DNA from: Multifurca ochricompacta
Taxonomy: Eukaryota > Basidiomycota > Agaricomycetes > Russulales > Russulaceae
Assembly: GCA_022496185.1 (NCBI GenBank)
Contig: WTXG01000022.1
Location: 248,001-312,000 of the forward strand
DNA length: 64,000 bases
Reading direction: 5' to 3'
The notes beneath the pieces were generated by a model. It was not told the DNA's origin. It searched no databases and worked only from the letters and a program-made list of their open reading frames with translations. How positions within the stretch are numbered: the stretch's first letter is position 1; each line of letters opens with the position of its first letter. Both the position numbers and the translations under genes were made by a program. Shown here one piece after another: positions 46,375 through 58,321 of this stretch.

Positions 46375-49300
46375 TCAGCCAGAGCACATCACGCACGCTT
46401 CCTTGTTCTCAAGTGAACATGCCAACTTTGCTTCTTCCAACTCCCGGGCTTTCTTACGTAGCAACGCAGCTGCAAACTCTGGGTCCTTCTCAGCCGCGCG
46501 TCGCTGCACCTCATCAAGCCCCGCCAACACATCAAGAGAGTCGGAAGGGGTGAGAGGCAACGATGGCGATGTAGGGGGAGAAGCACTCAAGGCTCCCGTT
46601 GCCGGTGGGGAAGCGTCGGCTGCTGTTGGATCTGCGGTGGCGGTGGCGGTGGCAGCAGAGTCGGCCGGGATCACAGACTCAATGTTCGCGACGACTTCGG
46701 ATGCTGTTGCCACTGAAGGATACGCCGGCGGAGGCGTTGGAGTGGAGGACATGGGACGTGCGACTGGTGCAGTCTGGGTGATCACCTGAGCTTCTTGTTG
46801 CTGCTGCAGCTGCGCCTCTTTCTCTTGCTTGACTTGCGCGACCAACGAGTGGTCAATGGTGAATTGGATCGCCTGCGCCGCGGGACGCGTGCGAAGGTAG
46901 TACATGCCTGTCTTTAGGCCGCGTTTCCAACCGTAGAAATGCATGCTTGTGAGCTGGCCAACGGTTGGTGCCTGCAGATGCACATTAAGGCTTTGGCTTT
47001 GGCAGATGAACGCGCCACGGTCCGCTGCTAGGTCGAGCACCTTCTTTTGAGAAATCTCCCAGACAGTCTTGTAGATTGCCTTGACGTCCGCAGGGATCTC
47101 GGGGATTGCCTGAACTGAACCATTGTTCGCAATGATCCTGTTCTTCATGTCGTCGTTCCAGAGTTTGAGATCCACGAGCTCGCGCAGAAGCCACGGGCAT
47201 ACGACTTGGAATTCACCTGCAAGAACGCGACGCGTGTAGATGTTACTGCAAATCAAATTTAGTGACCACGATCAATTATCGAAGAGTGTCAGGCATACCT
47301 CGTGTACGGCTCGAAACACTCGTTAAAGCCCAAAATCTGGCTTGTCGACGCAGTAGGCATTGGAGAGACGAGGAGAGAGTTCCGCAAGCCATGTTGCGCA
47401 ACCTTCTCTTTGAGAGAAGTCCAGTCCCACAAGTCGGTCGGTGTGACATTCCAGAGATCATACTGCAGTTGTCCCTGAGACGTCGGACTGCCTTCATACG
47501 TTTCATAAGGCCCCTCTGCCTGTGCCATCTCACAGCTACCCTCCACAGCAGCATGGTAAATGGTCTCGAAGATTTGCTGATTGAGCAGGCGCGCATCGGG
47601 TGAGTCGAAAGGCATACGCAGGACCATGAACGTGTCGGCGAGACCTTGAACGCCGAGGCCAATCGGGCGGTGACGCATGTTCGAGCGTCGTGCTTCAGGG
47701 ACTGGGTAATAGTTGCGATCGATAACACGATTCAAGTTGAAGGTGACGACCTTGGCAACGTCGTGCAACCGTTGGAAGTCATATCGATTTCCTCGAATGA
47801 AGGAAGGTAGCGCAATAGAGGCAAGATTGCAGACAGCGGTCTCGTCTGGGGAGGAGTATTCCATAATTTCCGTACAGAGGTTCGATGATTTAATCGTGCC
47901 CAAGTTTTTCTGGTTGGATTTCCCTGAAAGGGTATTAATAACTGCCGAAAGAATCACCGCAAAGCTTACTGTTGGCGTGATCCTTGTAGCACATGAACGG
48001 ACCACCAGTCTCGATCTGAGCATCCAAAATTGCATACCACAGCTTTTGAGCGGGTATAGTTTTGCGAGCACGACCCTCTTGCTCATAGCGTTCATACAGC
48101 TCCTCGAACTCAGTGCCGTAGGTGTCATGCAAACCCGGCGCCTCATCGGGGGAAAACAGTGACCAATCTGTATTGTCTTCAACACGCTTCATGCTGGCGA
48201 AGGTCATTAGTAAGCAACAGAAAGAGGATGGTAGTAACTCAACGCTCACAAAAGGTCGGGGATCCAGAGCGCGTAAAAAAGGTCACGAGCTCGAACCTCC
48301 TCTTTACCGTGATTTTTGCGGAGGTCAAGGAATTCAAAGACATCCGCGTGCCAGGGCTCAAGATATACGGCGAATGCACCGGGACGTTTGTTTCCCCCCT
48401 GGTCGACGTACCGTGCGGTAGCATCAAACGCGCGAAGCATGGGGACTATGCCATTTGAATAGCCGTTGGTGCCAGCAATATAGGAGCTAGTATTATCGTC
48501 AACTCAATGTCAAATAAGAAAGGAAACGCTGCCAACCCCGTAGCACGAATGTTGTGGATATGAATACCAATCCCTCCAGCCGCCTTACTAATCATCGCAC
48601 ACTGCTTGAGGGTGTCATAAATCCCTTCAATCGAATCGTCCTTCATGGCGACCAGGAAGCAAGATGACATTTGTGCATTTGGTGTACCAGCACTGAAGAG
48701 GGTAGGCGACGCGTGCGTGAAGTAACGCTCAGACATCAGGTTGTACGTCTGGAGAACTCGCTCGATGTCTGAGCCATGTATGCCAACTGCGACTCGCATG
48801 ATGAGATGCTGGGGGCGCTCTGCTACGCGTCCATTGATACGTAGCAGGTAGGAACGCTCAAGAGTCTTAAAGCCAAAGCTAGGAGCGCGTCGTTGACGAT
48901 TCTTCTCGATTCAAAACGAGAAGACTCACAAGTTGTACTGGAAGTCACGCTCGTAGATGATAGCAGAGTCTAAGGTTTCAGCATTATCCATTACTACACG
49001 ATATGTCTCCTCCGAGATCATGCCGGCGGAACGACGGGTTTTAGGGTTTACTGGACGAAGCGCGTCAGACTGCGGGAAGAACCCCTCAACGAGAACGTAC
49101 CATAGTTGTACAAATCTTTGATGACGTGAGAGAAGTTTTTCTTTGTCTCTTTGTGGAGATTGGATACAGCGATACGGGCGGCGAGAATAGCATAATCAGG
49201 GTGTTTTGTTGTTAAATATGCAGCTGTCTCAGCAGCGAGGTTCTAAACCCCATTATCAGTAGGTGCGGAGAAGTATTGAGAAACGACGTACATCAAGCTC

Positions 49301-49700
49301 GGTAGTAGTAACACCTTGATACACGCCCTGGATGACTTTCTGCGCAACCCTGGAAATAAATGAGCGAGTGACTTATCAGAGTAGCACAATAAGGGACATA
49401 CTCAATGGGGTTCACATGATTCATGTCCAAGCCATAGCACAGCTTGTTGATGCGGGCGGTAATCTAACCCTTGTGAATATAGATGTACAAGGGACGCGTC
49501 ACGGTCACTCATACCTTATCAAACTGGACGCGTTCCTTACGCCTAAAAGAAAGTAAATGTCAGTCGGTCATTGTCAGCCCAGAAAGCGATGTAGCGGTAT
49601 CACGAACCCATCTACGCGAGGCAGGATAACAGTGAGCACGTGTCGTCAGAGCGGATGTTTGGTGTCAGGACTCACCTCGTTTGTATACAAATGTAGCCAT
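46375..49700 (-). CDS. RNR1: Ribonucleoside-diphosphate reductase large subunit
   Basis: Class Ia R1 subunit that reduces ribonucleotides to deoxyribonucleotides for DNA synthesis. It starts [19 protein letters not shown], with the ATP-cone. Later pieces are [66 protein letters not shown], the active-site [27 protein letters not shown], and the C-terminal redox cysteine pair CVMC. Before that pair lies a long Ala/Pro/Thr linker. The DG codons near the N-terminus are supplied by a 4-nt exon, ATGG (49611-49608), between exon 1 (49700-49676) and the exon starting GCGTAAGG. Several other short introns follow. The gene looks intact. Confidence 0.94.
49608..49611 (-). other. RNR1: Inferred 4-nt micro-exon of RNR1
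   Basis: On the minus strand ATGG is preceded by CGCGTAG and followed by GTTCGT. Joining exon 1 (ends ...CGAG) to ATGG and then to GCGTAAGG restores KRDGRKERV, the conserved R1 N-terminus. Skipping it leaves the frame wrong. Confidence 0.75.
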
Positions 49701-49914
49701 GAGGGTGAAGCGTAATTGCGATGAGATATATATGCAAGGTAAAATAGGCTAGAGCCTCACGGTAAAGAAAATGGTAGATGATGGAGATGGTAGGCAAAGG
49801 CAAGGGAGAGGGAGAGAAACGCGACCCCCTACATTTTAAATTAGTGAGCGTGACTAAGCGCCATGCGTGTTTTCACGTATTTATCCTGCTCCAACGTCCG
49901 TCCATTTCTCCTAT

Positions 49915-50550
49915 ATTGTAGCATAAAATATTCATAATAAAATGATTTAAATTAGGGACTGTATAATACTAATTTCATGTACAAATTTTGACCATGAAAA
50001 GGTGCGAGGAACTGTAAAGATCGGAACATCTTACTTGTGAACCTCGAGTCAAGGTCCGACGCGTCAACAAGATCACGAGCGCGTTCTTTGCCAGTATTGA
50101 CGCGTCCAACGACCACGTGCGATCTCCCTCCAACTACCAACTTATGCCCCACTATTTATTTTAGTGAAGCGAATCATAACGTACATCATGTAGCCAAGGA
50201 GTGGAACAACAGTAAGGAAGCATTCATTCTCACTAATCCATATCAGAGAACAAGTCCGGCAGCGCGTCCTGCGCCGCTTTCAGTTTCTCGTTGATCGCCC
50301 GCCGCGCAAGCATCCGACAATCGTGATGCATGTATGTTGCACTACCCCACTTGTCAAACTCCTTCAACACGGCACGTAGGCGGCCCAAGACATCGGCAAG
50401 CCCGAGGGCGAGCACCATCTCACTCTTGGTCTTCTCTCGCCAAAACTCCTGCCATGATTGCATACACCCGCTCTGGTGCCAGTTCGCCCCACACGACGAC
50501 GCATGGTCAAAATTTGGCGGCACCGTCCGTAACTGCTCCCATGCCATCGT
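49915..50550 (-). repeat. Inverted repeat, left arm (636 bp, BTB 3' end)
   Basis: Matches 56519-57154 in opposite orientation over an equal 636-bp length with few differences. It covers the last ~106 codons of the BTB gene and about 320 bp of downstream sequence. Confidence 0.9.
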
Positions 50551-51617
50551 GAGACGATAGTACCCCGAAAGTAACCGCATCTTCTGTATAGCCGACACAA
50601 TAAGCCGCCCATTCCCGTCGATTTCACCTTCCGTGGGCCCCGGTCCTGGGCGCCGGACTACCACAATGGCCTTCTGCATCACCTCGAGGTAGGCGGCCCC
50701 GCGTAGGACGCGCAGGTCGAGTTCATCGGCGAGCGTCATTGCCATGTAGGCATTCTGCGGCGAGGAACTCATAAGCTTGCGCAACGACTCAATCATTGTG
50801 TTAAGCAATCGCTCGTGTTGACACATCTGGGCGAGGCGCACGAGTGCGATAACCTGTACATTGTTTGTAAGTTGTGCGGGTAGCGCATATGTCTGCGTAG
50901 GTGTAGCGGGTGCAGGGCCGAGGCCAGGTAAGGGGAACTGAGGGGAAGGGGAACTTTTTCGGGTGACAGTATCGACAATGACGTCGAGCGCCCACGTTTC
51001 GAGAGACTTGAATGAGTACTTATTCGCGATGCTCGCAATATCGATAAGGCGGGTGAGGTTAGCAAGGCTGGAATGAACCTGCAAGAGCTCGTGTGGTCTA
51101 CCCACGTCAGGGCTGAAGGCGATGCGAAAGCGATGCGACTCACAGGGCATACAGCGCCCATAGGAAGTTTCGGAACTGAGAGACAGTGTCCCCAGCGAGG
51201 ACGACCGGATTTTCGTCTGACTGGCCTTCAGCTGGTTTGTCTCCTTGTGGCAACGAGAACATGGAGCTAAATGAAGAGGAATCCTTCGATAGGGTACTTC
51301 TGTGTACCTGCGGAGCGGAATGAGACGGGAGACGGACGGGATATATCATCACCAGAACGTGGTGAGCTCACATTGAACAGTGTATTTTCCACTAGAATGA
51401 TGCAGCTTCCGTCTGAGAGATAGTAATCTTCATCACGGACGATCTGTGACGCTTGAAGTTGAGGGACCTTCATGGGTTCGCCTTTCTCAAGCAGATTCCG
51501 AGAGCGTTTTCGTGGTGGAGAATGAAGAAGCTGAGCTGTCGCTACCTCTTCTTCCTGATCGTCTATGATTCCTTCGTCGTGAGGCGGAATGAACAGAGGA
51601 GGATCTAACTCTGTCAT
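50233..51617 (-). CDS. BTB/POZ domain protein
   Basis: Three exons (51617-51372, 51307-51144, 51097-50233) give 424 aa. The BTB region spans exons 1-3: EDYYLSDGSCIILVENTLFN, VHRSTLSKDSSSFSSMF, FRNFLWALYAL and ANKYSFKSLETWALDVI. This is the typical basidiomycete BTB pattern, in which such proteins are often numerous and of unknown partner. The N-terminus is acidic and has a basic KRSR patch. The C-terminal ~104 residues (from MAWEQLRTVP) are copied in inverted orientation at 56522-56836. It is divergent from the cytidine acetyltransferase gene, 283 bp apart. An in-frame upstream ATG exists, but 51617 gives the most protein-like start. Confidence 0.82.
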
Positions 51618-51900
51618 TGACCACGCAAGCGCTTCGTTGCTGGAGTGATACCTGTGCATGGGAAGATCAACAGATCGCGAGATGGAGTAAATGTACCTTG
51701 AATAGTTGTGAGTGTGTTGGAGGTAACTGGTTATTCCCAGGTAAGTTCCTAAGTTCGCCGTCACAGTCCTGGCAGCGCACAGCTCCTGTTGTCAGTAATC
51801 GGCGTCAGCGTTTACTGATAACCACGTGGTTATCTTAAACATGAGATTTTTACCAGCATATATTTCTTCTCTCAGCACCCAATCAACCACCTCAATTTGC

Positions 51901-54900
51901 ATGCGGAAGCAACTCGACCAGCGTATCCCAATTCTCATAAATAACAATGTCAGGAAGAACCACCGCTCCTTCATAGTTCTCGTCGGCGACAAAGGGAGGG
52001 ATCAAGTAGTCAATCTTCATTTTTTGCTCTCGCAAGCACGCGTCTCTGCACGTCCTTCTGTACTTTGGTGCTACAAGAAGGAGCTTGGATTTACGAGGTG
52101 CGTTTCTACCGAGACAATAACCAGCAGCAATGCGTTATGTGTTAACTTCCTATCACAGTCACAGAAAGAAACGCGAAGCGAAAATAAAGAGAGACGTCAA
52201 ACGCGGTATAAGGGAAGTCAACGAACACGACCCTTTCGAGATCTTCATCACGGTCACCGACATCCGTTACACGTACGTGCCAGTTGTTTTCTCGAATGTT
52301 GTGGTCTTGACCGTACACAGTTATTACAAGGAATCCGAGAAGATTCTCGGGAATACTTTCGGAATGTTGGTGCTACAAGATTTCGAGGCGATCACGCCGA
52401 ACCTACTTGCGCGGACAATCGAAACTGTAGAGGGTGGCGGGCTTGTCATATTGTTACTCAAAACGATGACGTCCCTGAAGCAGCTGTACGCCATGAGTAT
52501 GGTGAGGGTAATCAGAGACTTCACACCCAGTTAATAACGCTTAGCAGGACGTACACGCGCGCTATCGAACATCATCTCAACACGACGTCGTTGCACGCTT
52601 CAACGAGCGCTTCATCCTTTCCCTAGGTTCCTGTGACGATTGCCTAGTTCTTGATGATGAACTTAACGTGCTTCCTATCTCCCGCGGCAAAGATATCGTT
52701 GCTATTGAGGAGGAACATGGGAAGAGCAAGGAGCAGTCAGAGCTCAAGGAGCTCAAGGAGACACTTGCGGATACCAGGCCGGTCGGAGAGCTCGTGAAGC
52801 TCGCCAAGACAATCGATCAGGCGCAAGCAATCCTCACATTTGTGGATGCTATTTCAGAGAAAACGCTTAGCTCAACAGTGACATTAACAGCTGGGCGTGG
52901 CCGCGGCAAGTCTGCTGCCTTGGGTCTGGCTATAGCTGCAGCCCTGGCGCACGGCTATTCCAACATTTTTGTCACTAGCCCCAGCCCAGAAAATTTGAAG
53001 ACCCTTTTTGAATTCGTCTTCAAGGGAATGGATGCACTAGGTTACGAGGAACACCTGGATTATGACATCTCACAGAGCACAAACCCCGACTTCAACAAGG
53101 CTATTGTACGTGTCAATATTTTCCGGCAACACAGACAGACTATCCAGGTAATTTCAGTTAAAGAGACCAAAGAATGGCATTACTGATGATTACTCCAGTA
53201 TATTCAGCCACAAGACGCTCATGTTCTCGGCCAAGCCGAACTTGTAATCATCGATGAAGCGGCTGCCATTCCTCTTCCTCTCGTACGCAATCTCATCGGA
53301 CCTTACCTTGTCTTCATTGCGTCTACCATCAACGGCTATGAAGGCACTGGACGCTCGCTCTCCCTCAAACTTATTCAACAACTACGGGAGTCTACCCGGC
53401 CTTCAATCTCAAAAGACATCAAAGAGGATTCACCTTCTGGGCCATCAACGAAAAAGCCCACACATGCTGCGCCACCAAAGGTTCGAACATTGCGCGAAGT
53501 TAAGCTCGATACCCCAATCCGTTATAGCGCTGGGGACAAGGTCGAGCGATGGCTCAATGGGCTCCTCTGCCTAGACGCGACTATCTCTCCGCGCAGTGCG
53601 CTGCACGGCACGCCACACCCGTCGCAGTGCGAGCTCTTCTACGTATCGCGAGACACTCTCTTCTCTTATCATCCAGCGAGTGAAGCATTCCTGCAGCGCA
53701 TGATGGCACTCTACGTAGCGTCACACTACAAGAACCAGCCGAACGATCTCCAGCTCATGTCTGATGCGCCTGCGCATCACCTGTTTGTTCTTCTTCCTCC
53801 CATTACAGATGATGAGACTCACCTGCCTGAGCCGCTCGTTGTGATGCAAGTCGCGCTGGAGGGAAATATCAGCAAACAAGCGATATTGGATGGGCTGCAG
53901 CGCGGGTTGCGTGCGGGGGGTGATCTCATTCCGTGGTTGGTCGCCAACAATTTCAAGAGGGCAAGTTTGCTATGATGAGTGGGGCACGCATCGTGCGTAT
54001 CGCGACGCACCCGGATTATTCTAATGTACGTGTATCACACCGCGATTCGAAGCATAAGGTGCTAACATGGGAATGAAGATGGGATACGGAGCGCGAGCAC
54101 TTCAAGCGTTGAATGCGTACTATTCCGGCGAGTACTTCAACCTGGACGAGGCTGCTAAACCAGAAGTTTCTTACCCTGATGCCGCGGCAATTGACAAGGT
54201 CCGTGAGAATTCGTCTCTTCGCCTCCACCAAGAAACCTTATTGCTAGTTAGTCGACCACCCTTCTCACCGACCATCCCACTGTCCGGTCAGCCACTGCAA
54301 TGCCTCCTCTCCTGCAACGCCTCACAGAGCGCAAACCTGAGAATCTCGATTACCTCGGTGTGTCGTACGGGCTGACATCACAGCTCCTTCGGTCCGCTCT
54401 ATTAGTTAGGGTTTTGTATCTCCGCCCTCTCTTATATTATTTTTTAGATTCTGGAAGAGGGCAGGCTATGTACCGTTGTACATCCGTCAGACACAGAGTG
54501 AGCTCACCGGTGAACACACGATCGTCATGGCGCGGGCTCCAGTCGTCGGGGAACGAAGAACTCGGGTGGCTTGGGGAGTTTTCCAAAGGTGTGTTTGTGT
54601 TCTGCAAGTATGTGTTTGAAAATTATAGTGTTCTCTTCCCCCCGTCATCAGACTTCCGAAGGCGTTTCCTCACGCTTTTATCGTTCAAGTTCCGGGAATT
54701 TAGTAGTGTAATGGGGCTCAGCGTTCTCGAGTCCACCAACATCGGCATCAAATACCTTGATTCCGATAAAAAGCCAGGTTGGACCCCTCTGCTTTGATTT
54801 TGCACTTTCTTTTCTTACACACTCCATCCTCTAGTGCTAACTTCAGAGGAACTTTCGTTTCTATTCTCACCCTTTGACCTCAAACGGCTCGAGTCGTATG

Positions 54901-55711
54901 CCCAGAACTCGCTCGATTATCACGTCATACTTGACTTGTTGCCAACGTTGGCCATGCTCCACTTTGAGAAACGCCTTCAAGACGAAGTACATTTAAGTGC
55001 GATACAAAGCAGTATACTGCTTGGCATGGGACTGCAGCGGAAGAGCGTCGAAGAGGTCGAGGTGCGAACACCGTTAACCCCTCGTCTCATCCGCGCTCGT
55101 CCACTCACCCGCTCACAGGCCGAACTCCAGCTACCTGTTTCCCAGGCGCTCGCACTCTTCGTAAAACTTATCCGCAAGATCTCCAGCAAGCTACAGGAGG
55201 TCCAAAAAGCCGCGATCAGCGCTACCATCCCTGCGCCCGCGTCTGCATCACCAGATGGTGTAGGCCCTGCGATCTCTCTTGTTGCAGATGCAAAGCGCGG
55301 TCTGAAAGTCATGGAAGCGGAGCTAGACGCAGCCGGTGACGAAGCTACTGCCGCGCTCCGGGAAAAGCAGCGCGCGATGATTGATGCACTCGACCTCTCG
55401 CGGTAAGTGCGTCCTTACCTACTTGCCTTACTCCCCGGCTCGCTATAGCTACCTTCATTTGCGCGCATCAGCTTATCAGTCTCTTGACTGCTTCCAGGTA
55501 CGCCATCGATGACGCATCAGCGGACTGGTCTGGTGCTGAGGCACACGTACGGAATCAGCAGCTTACCACAGGAGGCGCGCGTGGCCAGTCGACAGTCGTC
55601 AGCGTCAAGGTCTCGAAAACGACGGGACAGAAACGCAAGGCGGCGGATGTTGCGGAAGTTCCGGTTGTTAAACCTAAAAAGAATCGCAGGAGCATTACAA
55701 AAAAACATTGA
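51901..55711 (+). CDS. RNA cytidine acetyltransferase (NAT10/Kre33)
   Basis: Nucleolar enzyme that makes N4-acetylcytidine in 18S rRNA and tRNA using ATP and acetyl-CoA. It starts MRKQLDQRIPILINNNVRKN, with the DUF1726 region (SVLWCYKKELGF, HRKKREAKIKRDVKRG). The helicase-like part has the Walker A loop TAGRGRGKSAALG and DEAAAIPLPLV. The GNAT domain has SGARIVRIATHPDYSN-MGYGARALQAL. The C-terminal tRNA-binding region follows (NSLDYHVILDLLPTLA, EVHLSAIQSSILLGMGLQRK). The end is a basic nucleolar-type tail (KKNRRSITKKH). At least eight introns are needed, including donors after VTDIRYT, YAMSM and HRQTIQ. It appears intact. Confidence 0.93.
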
Positions 55712-56356
55712 CATCTGGAGTTATAGTGCCATCAGCCGTCCGATGTTTAAGTACTCTTTACGTGCTTAAGTTCCGAGCTCCCAGAAACAAAGTGGAGAGC
55801 TTGTCAAGCGCTCTACGCTCAAAATATGAAAACTGGGCAGGAGGACCTGCTCCCTACTCTGCATTTATACCTGAGTATAACGTCATACTTTGTTGCTGCT
55901 GTCGGCTGTAGTGATGAGAGAGATGAGATCACTATCATGGTATACAACCAGGGCGTTCTGGATGCGAGAGGATCTAACAAAAATTGGCTAGGTACTCCTC
56001 TGTTCTGAACCCTAAACCCTATATGACGAACAGCGCCCTCTTGCCAGTCATGCAGTGCTGGTGTACGACCGGATGTTAGATGAGAGGACCGCTTATGTTC
56101 TTACTCCTTTCACGGTAGGACTAAAGAGAAAAAAGAAAAGGAAAAGGAAAAGGAAAGCAGAACCTGGTGCTGCTCTGCTCTTCTCCCCAAGCATCCAGGT
56201 AGACGAGTGCCTTGATAGATTCCGTGATACCATCATCACCTCGTCTATCTGCGGCTGTGATCATGTGGAGAGGGATGATACGCTCGATTTCGACTTTTGC
56301 ATGACCCGAAAGTAGTGTGAGTCCGAAGCGGAATAAGATCCTTCTACACAAAAGGG
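55712..56356. other. No supported gene; orphan ORF 56121-56351 (minus)
   Basis: Downstream of the cytidine acetyltransferase. A minus ORF includes IIPLHMITAADRRGDDGITE, which looks like real protein and is followed by ALVYLDAW, but I do not recognise the family. It may be a fragment of a displaced gene. A GAAAAG-type repeat lies at about 56127-56156. Confidence 0.4.
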
Positions 56357-56517
56357 GAGGAGAACTTGAAAGGGGGTTTGTAGTAAGGGCACATCAACTT
56401 GGGAGTGCGACAAGAGTCCAGACCAGGTGAATAGCGTAGAGGTGAAGCGAGGCGGCAAGTGGGTGCGAGTGCAAGTGGTTGATGAAATGATGAGAGGACG
56501 AGCCGGGCAGGAACGAG
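56357..56517. repeat. Direct repeat, left copy
   Basis: Shares GAGAACTTGAAAGGGGGTTT and the following GTAGTAAGGGCACATCAACT, and further pieces up to GGAACGAG, with 60928-61036. The right copy lacks internal segments. The pair brackets the BTB fragment and unit D. Confidence 0.8.
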
Positions 56518-56518
56518 T

Positions 56519-57154
56519 ACGATGGCATGGGAACAGTTACGGACGGTGCCACTAAATTTTGACCATGCGTCGTCGTGTGGGGCGAACTGGCACCAGAGCG
56601 GGTGTATGCAATCATGGCAAGAGTTTTGGCGAGAGAAGACCAAGAGTGAGATGGTGCTCGCCCTCGGGCTTGCGGATGTCTTGGGCCGCCTGCGTGCCGT
56701 GTTGAAGGAGTTTGACAAGTGGGGGAGCGCAACATACATGCATCACGATTGTCGGATGCTTGCGCGGCGGGCGATCAACGAGAAACTGAAAGCGGCGCAG
56801 GACGCGCTGCCGGACTTGTTCTCTGATATGGATTAGTGAGAATGAATGCTTCCTTACTGTTGTTCCACTCCTTGGCTACATGATGTAGATTATGATTCGC
56901 TTCAGTAAAATAAATAGTGGGGCATAAGTTGGTAGTTGGAGGGAGATCGCACGTGGTCGTTGGACGCGTCAATACTGGCAAAGAACGCGCTCGTGATCTT
57001 GTTGACGCGTCGGACCTTGACCCGAGGTTCACAAGTAAGATGTTCCGATCTTTACAGTTCCTCGCACCTTTTCATGGTCAAAATTTGTACATGAAATTAG
57101 TATTATACAGCCCCTAATTTAAATCATTTTATTATGAATATTTTATGCTACAAT
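56519..57154 (+). repeat. Inverted repeat, right arm (636 bp)
   Basis: Inverted copy of 49915-50550. It is joined on its left to the direct repeat and on its right, after about 24 bp, to repeat unit D. Confidence 0.9.
56522..56836 (+). pseudogene. BTB protein C-terminal fragment (duplicate)
   Basis: An open frame of 104 codons beginning MAWEQLRTVP. It differs from the C-terminus of the BTB protein at 50233-51617 by a single residue (P to L early on). It lacks the BTB domain and upstream exons. It is best read as a truncated recent copy; expression would need a new promoter. Confidence 0.85.
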
Positions 57155-58321
57155 TACAATTATTTTTTCAATTCTTATGTCAAACTGTTTTACGAGGGTT
57201 TACATACTATAGATCTCTTCGGACTAATAAAGGGCAATTTTCAGGGCCTCCCTTATACAGAGACTCCGAATCTACTTGACTGAAGTGGGGACCAACACTG
57301 AAAAAGAATGGACCAGCACGAAATAGAAAAAAGGGCGCTCCTTTTTCGTCCCATCCCAGCTCGTCTGTCTCTATCTTACTCCTTAAAAATGCCTTGAACT
57401 TGGACGGATTGGCATTTTTGATTCTGTCTTCTATGAGGCTCATATCCATGAAACTGGATATTACAGAGCGAGCGAAGGAGCGAAGAGGGGATTATCTGAT
57501 GATTTCCCGTGGAAGTTTTGTCAACATCCAATACATATCGCGCAGCCTCCCAGCCACACTCCGCCCAACCACCCACGAAACACCCATGGCTCACTTGCTC
57601 ACATGCCTCTTTTTTTCTGGCCCTTGGTTTTATTAATTCTTAGAACTTTGAAACTTGTACACACCACTTTACTAACCTTGTTACTTGCCGACAAAGCCGC
57701 TTTGACTAATAGTAATCATCTGCCTTGGGATAGAACTAGGTGGTGGTGGGCGAGTTCTGAAATCTGCATTACAAAGGATAGGGCGATAGAAGATAGCTTA
57801 AAGTTGTACTACAATTGTAACTGTGCTTTTATATCTGGATCTCTTTGTCTTATTTTGATGGTGCACAACTGACTTAGACGTAGCCGAGATCATGTAGACG
57901 CAAGCTGGAGAGACTTGTGTTGGGAATATTTGATTGAGTGCCTTGCACCACAAGGCGCTGCGCAGATGCTGATTTGATATAGGGCAAATATTTGTATGAT
58001 AATATGCAGCTATTATTCTAGTATGGTGAATATCCATCTCTAGAGAGTCCCCGAACGGAACTTGAGGGGGTTTGATCATGTCCACTTGCGTTATCGTAAC
58101 AGTTCGAGTGGATCGGGGACAACTTCCAGCCAGTCAGCCGATCTGCTGCACAAGGTAATACAACTTGGGAGCCTTCTCCGTCTTGATAATTTCCTTGAGT
58201 TGTGAAACAAAAGAGGGTGGATGACAATGAGTGGAGACCTACCTCAGTGGCCACGGTCACGGTTTAAACGGAGTTCCGCTGACTCAGACTCAGACTCCCT
58301 TCCTCTTTCTCCCAAACCACT

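Noticed and set aside
47713..48162. Plus-strand ORF inside RNR1
   Set aside because: Antisense shadow of conserved ribonucleotide reductase exons.
56005..56022. Telomere-like AACCCTAAACCC
   Set aside because: Only one and a half units. No array, and flanking genes continue on both sides.
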